Source of the DNA: Annulohypoxylon bovei var. microspora
Taxonomy: Eukaryota > Ascomycota > Sordariomycetes > Xylariales > Hypoxylaceae
Length of the DNA: 64,000 nucleotides
Reading direction: 5' to 3'
NCBI GenBank assembly: GCA_022836615.1
Contig: MU405312.1
Span: 1 to 64,000 of the forward strand
The notes below the pieces were generated by a model. That model saw nothing but the letters and a program-made list of their open reading frames with translations, was not told the DNA's origin and did no database searches. The position numbers and the translations under genes were made by a program. Positions 55,860 through 64,000 of the stretch are shown piece after piece. Each line of letters begins with the position of its first letter. Position 1 is the stretch's first letter.

Positions 55860-58144
55860 TTGAAGGCGATAACACCACAACCAATGGACGAATCGATCTC
55901 AAACTTGAGGATCGGCATATTACCTACTACCCCTACGCCCGAGTACCTTTTTAGCCTGATCAAACAGCTTGAAAAGTTGGATGGTTTGGCCGACCAGGTG
56001 ATATCGGGGGTCCTGCCTCACGACTGTATCCGGTACCTCTTCGAACATATACAACCTAAAGTAAACGGAAAGCACGCGTATGATTTAGAATATCAGTTCG
56101 TGTACGCTGTGGCCAGTTCCTTGTTAAACAGTCGCCGTATTGAAGACAAACCTAGGCTCCAACCCAGGGCTGGTCAAGTGCGGTCGATCCAGCGCGTAGT
56201 GTTCCGGCATGGCGATACCATTCTCGTAGCTTGGACCGGATATGGAAAGAGTATTGTTTTGCAGAGTGTATCTGTCATCATGTACGACAAGGTAACCATA
56301 CAGATATGCCCGTTAAAGCGATTAGGACAAGATCAGTTCAATACTGTTGCTCAAATACCAGGGGCACGTCCGCTTTTGATAATTGGCGAAACTGTCGAGG
56401 TCAGTAAATATCATTCATATATAAATGATTACTTACAGTTCAGTAGGATGATGATATGTGGGATGGTTTAATTCAGGGGCGGTTTACCCATGTTATCCTC
56501 GGTCCAGAACAGGCCGCCCGAAAACGTTTCTTTGATTTGCTCCGCAATGCCACGTTCAACCAGAGAATAGCGTTCGTGGCTATTTATGAGCTTCATATGA
56601 TATACCAATGGAGAGACTTCCGAACTGCATATCCAAATATGCATCGAATGAGAGCCCTCGTCCCCAGGATAGTGCCTTGGTTTGGGTGCACTGCTACATT
56701 AAGCGAAGAGGCTGAAGAATTCGTGTTGTCTAAGGGTGGCTTCCGCCGACAAGGACCCAACAATGGCGAATTGGATTTTGTCCGAGCTACTAGTGACCGG
56801 TCGAATATCTCTATTGTTATACAGCCATTAGAAAAGGGCTGCTTGGTCAAAGATTATCGACGGCTATCGTTCCTCATCAGCGGAATGAGACGTGACGCCC
56901 CTGAAGCCATCGATAAGACGATCATCTTCATGGACAGTATGAAAAAGCTTGTCGCCGCTCGTCATTATTTACTTTCGGAAGCCCATAAGCTTGGCTTATC
57001 GTTTGATGAGACCGAACGTCTCATTCGACGATACGATGCGGATACTCGACCAAATGATCAGCAGCTGATATATGCCGATTTTTTAGAAGAGAATTCCCCT
57101 TGTCGAATCCTGTTCGCCACTGTGGCCTTTGGGATGGGCATGGACATTCGCGACGTAAAGCGGGTTGTACAATTTGGGCCTATTGCTTCCGGTGATCTTG
57201 CAGACCTATTACAGAGGTTCGGCCGAGCTGTTCGAGACGGGAAGACTCAGGGTACAGCATACTTTTTCCCTCCTTATTGGTACTTTGATTCGTTAGGAAC
57301 CGCTGTAGTGGATCCTCCAAAACCAAAGCGCAGAGGGAGACCGCCAAAGCATAAACCAAGCAAACCACCGCGGGTAATAGGGGTCGACGATAGTGCATCT
57401 GATGGCTCGGCGTATAGCTATGCGAGGTTCGTGCTAACTGATTCCGACTCTATAACTTCCGACTCTACAGCCTCCGACTCTATAGCTTCCGATTCTGTCG
57501 GCGATGGAGGCGCACCCGTGGTAGATCCAGAGCTCGGACAGTTTGGTATAATTACTCCAGTCAAATGGACAAAGACCGACCTAAGATCTAGAGAAAATCT
57601 AAAGGCAGTATATCCTAATTTGTATCACTTCGTCAACGCCAAGTGCTTCAGGAGATATGCTCTGGAATTCCTGCAGGAGCCGACAGGGCATGACGTGGAG
57701 GGTAAAGTGGCTGTCCCCCCGATGATATGCTGCAACTCGTGCCATCCCGAACTCGGTCGACTTCCTAGACTCCCCCCAAAACCACCCAGTCACGTCGCAC
57801 CTAGAAAAGGAACCATACAATGGTTCGCATGGCAGGAACTTAAAGCATTCTGTGACAATCAAGCCGAAAATATATGGGGTGGGCTGGGGTGTCGGATGAA
57901 AATACCTGGGTTGTTACTTATGAATAATGAAATCCAGTGGAGTATAGCTGGCGTCTTCGATAGAACGACTGATCCAGGCGATCACAATCGCCTAATTAAA
58001 GATATCCTAGTCCAGAGTGACTGGGAAGGATACGAAGGGTTTGAGGACCTGCTATATGCTGAAAGTCCCAGCATTCATCAGAATTCCCTGGCTAAACACA
58101 GGGAATATCTTGAAGCTCGGAAACGCGAGAGGGTGAATACCTAG
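55860..58144 (+). CDS. RecQ-like superfamily 2 helicase with AT-hook; substituted DEAH box
   Basis: Two exons, 55860-56399 and 56447-58144, give 745 residues; the start could instead be MDESIS at 55884. The 47-bp intron ends TTCAGTAG and restores the frame DDDMWDGLIQGRFTHVILGP. Motifs: Walker A WTGYGKS (about residue 126), motif Ib-like THVILGPEQA, motif II AIYELH where DEAH is expected, motif III GCTATLS, motif V ILFATVAFGMGMDI, and motif VI QRFGRAVRDG. Next come an AT-hook (KRRGRPPKHK), a DSxxSDS repeat run and a putative zinc site (CCNSCHPEL). The Asp to Tyr change in motif II should impair Mg-ATP use, so it may be inactive or repurposed. Such RecQ-like proteins are multicopy in many fungi, some near telomeres or repeats. 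The first 100 residues are unrecognised. Confidence 0.78.
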
Positions 58145-59329
58145 GTAATAATGGTATACCCACGTCAACCCCCGGTGAAATAGCACGAGCGCAAGCAACA
58201 CAAGAACAACCATCTACTCCTTCAAGTCACGTCGTACCTATCGTCTATATCTCATCAGGATATACAATCCAAGGCGTCAAAACGTAATAGAGGGCCGGTT
58301 AGTCCAGGAAGCCCGGAACAACCAAAAAGAAAGAGAGCTTAATTCCTTACATCCGCTGTTGTTAACGCGACGCGATTTTAAAAAGATGGGTATGTAGTAA
58401 TAGTAGGAATATGGGGACCGATTATTGGTGAAGGCTTAATATTAGTGGAGAATAATAGCATATGATTAATAACCGTTTTATTGGGAATTTATTTATAACT
58501 TACTGACGTTTAATTTGTTTGACGATAAAACCAAAAATATATATAATACCATAACACCCCCTTCCTCATTTCTTGCGTCCTAAGAACCCAGGGGTAAAGA
58601 TTACGGATGGGAGGACTACAAGTCAGAAAAGGGACCACAGCGTGCGTCTATTGTTGGTCTAGAATACGTCTATGCTTACTTAGACAGACTGAATTCTATG
58701 AAGGAGTAACCTAGTGAATTATGTTCAGAGCTCCTATCAGAGTCGGGGCAAGAGGGTTAGAAGGCTTAAGGGGGTTATGTTAGATGGCTATATCTCTGTA
58801 TTTGAAGTGATATCAACGGTAGCATGGTTGATGTTCGCACACTGCATGAAAATTATGTTCGGATGAGTATGGCAAAGTCAAAGAAGGGGTCGATAACTGG
58901 GCTTATATTTCATATGTAATATCGATATTTAAATTCGGATAACCCTGGCCGTGTTAAATGCCACCAGCCTGTTCCCAGGAGCGATACACTAGAACCAGAC
59001 CAATTCCGTCCCCGATCAATTATAGTCAGGCGAGTATCTTTGCTCGACACATTGGGGATACGTCCAATATATTAATCCAGCCATTAACATGTTCAGCAAT
59101 TTCCTTTTAAGAGACTGTTGCGGGACATAATGCTTCGTCATATCGTACTCACACATTAGTACGATATTACCGATGAAATTGAGCAACCGAAATATCCTGT
59201 ATCCATACCTAGGTAGTCAGCCATAACTCGTCTTACGTGTCAAAACCCTACTCCCTACTCTTCTTGCAGGAATTCAAATATAAATTCAGCTTACATGAGA
59301 TACGTAAATCACGAAAAGGTAGACTTGAC
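58145..59329. other. Intergenic after the helicase, no gene seen
   Basis: AT-rich, with no reading frame of note. I looked for a second copy of the 34-nt inverted repeat that would bracket the helicase and did not find one. Confidence 0.45.
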
Positions 59330-60352
59330 TTACACATTTACAGCATAGAATACCAGCGCCGCAACAGCACTCCGCTCAGGGGATCCGCCACCCACACCCC
59401 TAGCAACGGCACACATGGGCGGTATCCACAGCCCCAATATAACCAGCTCCAAAGCGCCAACCCAATGGTACGTGCGCACGCGATTCCCCCTAAACACCAG
59501 GAACGCCATGCACAGCCAGAGCAGCGCGAACGAGGCCACCGCCGGCGGGAAGACCAGCATGTCGCCGCGGAAGTAGATCAGCGAGAGCGCGGCGGCCACG
59601 ACGCCCGCCGCGAGCTGCGCGAACCCGAGCCACAGGAACCCCCACAGCACGCGGTAGTACCGGTCGTAGCACCCGGCGTGGAACTGCTCGTGGGCCCAGC
59701 TCGGCGCCGCCGTCCCGCGGATCGGCCACCCGCACCACCGGCACACCCAGGCGGGCCTGTCGCTGGCCAGCTTGACGCTCGTGCCGACGTGCAGGTCGCG
59801 CGAGGAGACCGCGCACCGGAAGCATTTCGAGCTTAGGGGCCGGTCGGCGGATGGTGGGGGTTGCTGCAGGATTAGGCTGTGCCGCCCGGGCCGCTCGAGA
59901 CACGATTGGCAGTGCGAGGTCAGCTGGCGCGAGAAGAGCTCGTCGTCGCCGAAGTGGGAGCGGATGAAGTCCGGGTTGAGCAGGAAACGGAAGTGGCGGC
60001 ACGTGCGCCGGAGCCGCTCCATCTCGTTGAAATTGAGGTACGCTGCGATCATGTACTGTAGCTCATTGGGTAGTTCTATGAATCGCGAGCGGGTTTCCGC
60101 AATCGAGGATTGCTCGGAGAGGCCGACTTGGAAGCATGAGTAGTCGCCGCTCCGGACTCTGGACCGGGTCGATAGATAAGAACGGGGCGATGTGGGGCCG
60201 CGACCGTCTCCTTCCCGGTCCGGGCTTGCGGTCTTCTCCCGGAGATGCTCGATGCCATGCCGGACAAGAAAATCAATGCCGCTTGTCGGGGTGATGGTGT
60301 TCATATCTATCGGGCGGAGGATTCCAGTAGCTCGAGTCAACTTGAATCGCAA
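59330..60352 (-). CDS. F-box protein with C-terminal membrane helices
   Basis: A single exon of 340 residues, or 324 from MNTITPTSG at 60304. The F-box is clear at about residues 91-127 (FIELPNELQYMIAAYLNFNE then RRTCRHFRFLL), with the usual Leu-Pro and Cys-Arg positions. It is followed by a Cys-containing region (CQSCLERPGRH, KCFRCAVSS, WVCRWCGWP) that could bind zinc, and then by three or four hydrophobic helices (VLWGFLWLGFAQLAAGVVAA, AVASFALLWLCMAFLVF, VGALELVILGLWIPPMCAVA). F-box proteins recruit substrates to SCF ubiquitin ligases through Skp1; the membrane part suggests action at a membrane. GC content of the 3' half is markedly higher than the surrounding DNA. Confidence 0.75.
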   Translation of the reverse strand: MRFKLTRATGILRPIDMNTITPTSGIDFLVRHGIEHLREKTASPDREGDGRGPTSPRSYLSTRSRVRSGDYSCFQVGLSEQSSIAETRSRFIELPNELQYMIAAYLNFNEMERLRRTCRHFRFLLNPDFIRSHFGDDELFSRQLTSHCQSCLERPGRHSLILQQPPPSADRPLSSKCFRCAVSSRDLHVGTSVKLASDRPAWVCRWCGWPIRGTAAPSWAHEQFHAGCYDRYYRVLWGFLWLGFAQLAAGVVAAALSLIYFRGDMLVFPPAVASFALLWLCMAFLVFRGNRVRTYHWVGALELVILGLWIPPMCAVARGVGGGSPERSAVAALVFYAVNV

Positions 60353-61377
60353 AGATAGGTCAAAACTGAAATTGTTTCAAATTCAAGGATGACCGCTTAA
60401 GGCTAAACGAGTTCTAACTGGGGATCCTAGCACTCGTTCGTTTAATGTATGTTTTTCGTTTCGAAGACTTTGGTGTCGTTCGAGTACCACATAGAATTGG
60501 TTGGACTAATATCTGGTTTGCCGGTTGCTTTAAAAGAACCTGAACTCTGGAGGTCGCTTTCATTTAACCAGAAAGGCACCTAAGAGAAATAACTGTGAAT
60601 TATTCGGTCTCGATATCTCAGTATTTCCAACTGCAATCCGTCCTAGAAGTTGGTGTTTCAGTTAGTCTTTCAAGCTCCCTTGTTAACTATAGATTCTGTA
60701 GAGTGGGTGAATGAGCCGAGATGATAGACGATATTCATGTAGAAAGTAGAGATTTTCAAAAATAGTATGATATGGAATTAGTAGTGTTTATCTGATTTTC
60801 CCATTTGTTTTGTTTCGTTCGCAACTCTAATCTTGGTAAGCATGTTTTGTTCAGGGCGCTCGTGCGTTGGGCGTCGCGACGAGGGGAAGTGATAGTAACG
60901 GCCAAGATCTTGGCTGTGAATTCAAGAGTCTGAGCAACAAGTACAGCGTTGCAATTATCACCGATGCGGTCATCCGACGATCTTCAACTACCTAGTAGTA
61001 ACGCATGCTGATCTGTGCTGAAATGAAAAGAATCTGGGGAACCTTGGCGAGACTGTTGCAACTGGGTGTTGAAGACTGGCTACTACGCTAGATTAGCTGG
61101 CCAATATACTCCTGGAACAAAACAAAGCCTGCACGAAATGGCTACATTACATACCTAGGTATTGTCTACCCATCCCACTTATGAATGCCCTCAGTTCTTT
61201 TCAATCGAGGAAACATGATGAGAGAAATGATATTAGGGATAGGCAAGTCATGGGGTTAGAAGAATTGATCATTTGGTCATCATTTTAAAATCAACCTGCT
61301 ACACTGTTTTGGATACATGTCCAGCTTTTGCATCCCTTGCCGTCTATCTGGTATCGTAATCAACTGTCAACTTTACC
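60353..61377. other. Intergenic between the F-box gene and ARP3, no gene seen
   Basis: Upstream DNA of the F-box gene and 3' UTR of ARP3. No reading frame with coding character. Confidence 0.45.
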
Positions 61378-63088
61378 CTACGAACCACCAGGTCCACCGA
61401 GCAGAGCGAATCTTCGGACGATCCCGGGTCCATATTCTTGATACTACGTTAAGTTAGCACTTTATCCGTCAGAAGCATTATCCATAAATAACTTACTTCG
61501 GCCTTAGTATGGCAATATGATCGGAATTCAGGGGTCTGTCCCAACAAGCTGCCACCAAACCACGGTCCGTGTCGTTGCCTCTTGTGAGTGATAACTTGAA
61601 CCTCCAAGCCGCCGCTCTTCGCTCCGCCGCTGCGGACCTCGCTAGCTCGGATTCTCGCATCTACTAAGTGCTTGATGTCGCGTTGTAATCTTCGTCCAAA
61701 GTCCTTGTAAAGCGTGCTGCCTCCAGATAATACGATGTTCTTGTACAATCCTCGCCGAACGTCGATCGGACTCGATTGGATAACACCATCGACAACGACG
61801 GGGAGCGGCGTAAGGAAGTCGGAAGAGTAAATTTCTGGGTTGAAAAATATTTCGGGGGCAAGGAATCGCTCGTATCCGACGTCGACGGTAACTTGACGGC
61901 CGCCTGGCTGCGAGACGACATGCTTCGCGAACCGACTGCGGTCTCGGTCGAACCTGGAGAACTCCTTGACGATATCGGGACATACGTAACAGTACTCCTC
62001 CTTAATTTCCTGGGCCGTCTTTAAGGAACTATCTGGTTCCCCTCGGTCGCGTAGTAGGGACTGGACGAAATAGGTGATATCTCGACCGGCGATAGGAATG
62101 GATTTGATCGAAGAACCAATTACGTATCCCTCAGCAACAGGAATGACGTGGGTAACACCGTCACCTGAATCGATGACGGTACCGGTAAGGGATCGGTCCG
62201 ACACTTTCGCTGATGTCCAGGACGCTGCCAAGGCGAGGACGGCTTGGACGGCAATGTAGAGACCGGCGCAGTTAAAAGATTCGAAGAAGATCTCGGCGGT
62301 GTTTTCTCGATTTTCGGGGGGGTTTAAAGGCTACAAAATGTTAGCGTCGTCTTATGAGTCTGGTCCGGAGATAGCTGCGTACGGGCTCGGTCAGGAGGAA
62401 GTAATGATCTTCGGGTTCGACACGTAGGTACTTGAAGATAGAGTTGGACCAGAATCTTTCCATGTGGTCCTAATATAACATGTTAATGCCGAACTAAAGA
62501 ACTGTGATCCGGGGCTTGTACCCAGTTGTCTATTTGACCGTGTCGAATAGGGTAGTGTAGTCCGTAACCTATACCAAGATCAACATTCCAGCCATATTCA
62601 GCATACGACCGACGATTGATAACCGACCTGGTCCGTTCGCGGCGGCTATAGCTTCGTCGCCGATGAAGAAATCTAAGTCCTCGGTGCCTCGTTTCGTCGA
62701 CAGGTGGCCTGTGGGACCAGCACCTCCCGTGAGGAAAGATGGCTTGTTGGCCACAGAAGGCCGACCTGACCCGGTTCCCCCGCCACCTCCGGCCTGGCCT
62801 TTCGTCGCTATCGCAGTTGGGAAAACGAAGGAGGGAGAGTCGTTACCAGCGAAACCTATCGTCGAAAAAGGGGCGGTGGGTTAGTGGGATTGTGACTGGC
62901 GGTATACTGAGTTTATCGGAGAGCTCGCTCACCAAGCTTTGAAAATCCCGTGCCGCTATTTTCGTACACCAAGTTAGCATTGCATTCCCCCTTATCCTCG
63001 AGTTTACGCAGCTCGTGGAAATAGCTGTCGATTGCGGGGTCAGGAAGACATACTTGTCCATGACAACAGCAGGGGTTTGGTTAGCCAT
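61378..63088 (-). CDS. ARP3: Actin-related protein 3 (Arp2/3 complex)
   Basis: Seven exons: 63088-63054, 62955-62933 (23 nt), 62855-62628, 62568-62522, 62469-62383, 62330-61497 and 61443-61378, giving 439 residues, the usual Arp3 length. Motifs: MANQTPAVVMDN then GTGFSKLGFAGNDSPSFVFP (phosphate loop 1), DFFIGDEA, YPIRHGQIDNWDHMERFW, FLLTEPPLNPPENRE, the second phosphate loop GTVIDSGDGVTHVIPVAEGY, NIVLSGGSTLYKDFGRRLQ, and the end TPEFRSYCHTKAEYQEYGPG with GGPGGS. The Gly-rich insert (GQAGGGGGTGSGRP) is typical of fungal Arp3. It nucleates branched actin at endocytic patches. The 23-nt microexon and the last exon are essential; reading on from exon 6 gives a false tail. Confidence 0.95.
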
Positions 63089-63879
63089 TATGAATAGGTA
63101 GGAGCTTCACAGGCTTCCTAGAGTCTCAGTTTATAGCCAGCACGATACGAGATTGAGGTTGAAAGTAGTAGTTGCGGTGTTGAGAGGAACTCGTGGGGTA
63201 GCTATTAGAATTAGTTGATAATGATGCGGCCTAGGAGTTGATTTAATTACGTGCCTATCGTGAGTTTGGGTGCCCGGCAGAGTGTGGCTGTGCATGTTCG
63301 GCGGGGCATGTGGGTCTACCTAGTAGGTACTTAGCAGCTTAGTCGTAAATGCGGTTGTCGTGGCTGACCCGTGAAATGAACGGGTCCCTGAAAGAACGGA
63401 GGGCTGCAGCTGTCGGCCCTGTCGGCCACCTGCATGTATTGTATTGTCTCTAAGTTTAACTTCACTTAATAACTCATACCGTACCTAGGTACCTAATAGT
63501 CACCATACCTTCCGCCTCATATCATCCACTTACACAAACTTACACATATCACTATGCCTACCCACCTAGGTAGGTGTTGATATATCATTGTATTCATATT
63601 CATTCCTTCTATCTGTATTAAAAAATAAACAATATCGTAAAACGTTGCGATGCGTAGTAGATCACGGCCAATTGGTCAATTGAATAGGTAGATGAGAGCC
63701 TTCCGAAGTAAAAGACTCAAGGCTGGGAGAGACCGCATAAGAAAAACTATAGGGAATTAGGGAAGGTGCTTCCATTCATTGAACTAAGAAGTTACGACAA
63801 CTACCTACGTACATGTCATCGTCATATTCTTCTTATTAGGCCAAGGGCAAGAGCAGTCCTGCCCCTTTCTATCAAAGCC
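63089..63879. other. Upstream region of ARP3
   Basis: No gene seen. ACCTAGGTACCTAA and CACCTAGGTAGGTG palindromic motifs occur at about 63484 and 63560. Confidence 0.4.
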
Positions 63880-64000
63880 TTAACTCTCTCTTACTATTAC
63901 GGCCGCTCCAACGTTCTCAGCCAACTTCAACTTCATCAAGGCTTCGACTTCCAATTTACCAACCAATGCCTCGGTATTATCAAACATCATATTGATTCGT
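63880..64000 (-). CDS. 3' end of an unidentified gene, cut by the window edge
   Basis: A 39-codon open frame to TAA (63880-63882) continues beyond position 64000. The visible tail (TEALVGKLEVEALMKLKLAE, then NVGAAVIVRES) is helical and coding-like with normal amino-acid composition. I do not recognise the family from this tail. Confidence 0.5.
   Translation of the reverse strand, partial: RINMMFDNTEALVGKLEVEALMKLKLAENVGAAVIVRES

Overview
The window looks like nuclear DNA of a filamentous ascomycete (Pezizomycotina, probably Sordariomycetes). The evidence is short 40-110 bp GT-AG introns with CTAAC-like branch sites, plus fungus-typical gene families: Dlt1, Ndc1, Cox18, a Pin4-type RRM/R3H protein, DUF3433 and rhodopsin-domain membrane proteins, a cytochrome P450 and a fungal-type terpene cyclase. 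Exon coordinates were worked out by hand from reading frames and splice sites. No database search was possible, so product names rest on motif and family recognition.

Layout. 1-4.7 kb is gene-poor, with an AT-rich block that looks mutated and a MITE-like inverted repeat. 4.8-17.3 kb is an ordinary housekeeping block: DLT1 (-), NDC1 (-), a Pep12-type Qa-SNARE (+), COX18 (-), ALG11 (+) and gamma-glutamyltranspeptidase (-). 17.3-26.7 kb is mostly non-coding; it holds a small glycine-rich gene, a 12-nt G-rich minisatellite, one orphan coding-like exon and several microsatellites. 26.7-28.8 kb is the Pin4-like RNA-binding protein. 30-37 kb has a small secreted Ecp2/Hce2-like protein (-), a large DUF3433 membrane protein (-), a four-helix membrane protein (+) and tRNA-Arg(UCU). 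37.9-39.9 kb is a divergent protein kinase with a 19-copy PPLQQA-type tail.

41-58 kb is accessory in character. It has a rhodopsin-domain protein (-) and an eight-exon P450 (-) that diverges from a terpene cyclase (+) made of the cyclase half only of the usual chimeric cyclase-prenyltransferase. These are followed by a sulfotransferase-like protein, an ankyrin protein with an in-frame TGA before its apparent C-terminus, an FMO-like pseudogene, a CorA-like fragment, a 34-nt inverted repeat, and a RecQ-like helicase with an AT-hook and a substituted DEAH box. 59-64 kb returns to conserved genes: an F-box membrane protein (-), ARP3 (-) and the 3' end of one more gene (-).

The most interesting unit is the divergent P450/terpene-cyclase pair. 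It implies a terpenoid whose prenyl diphosphate is supplied by an enzyme encoded elsewhere. The decayed genes, inverted repeat and odd helicase around it suggest a fast-changing accessory segment.
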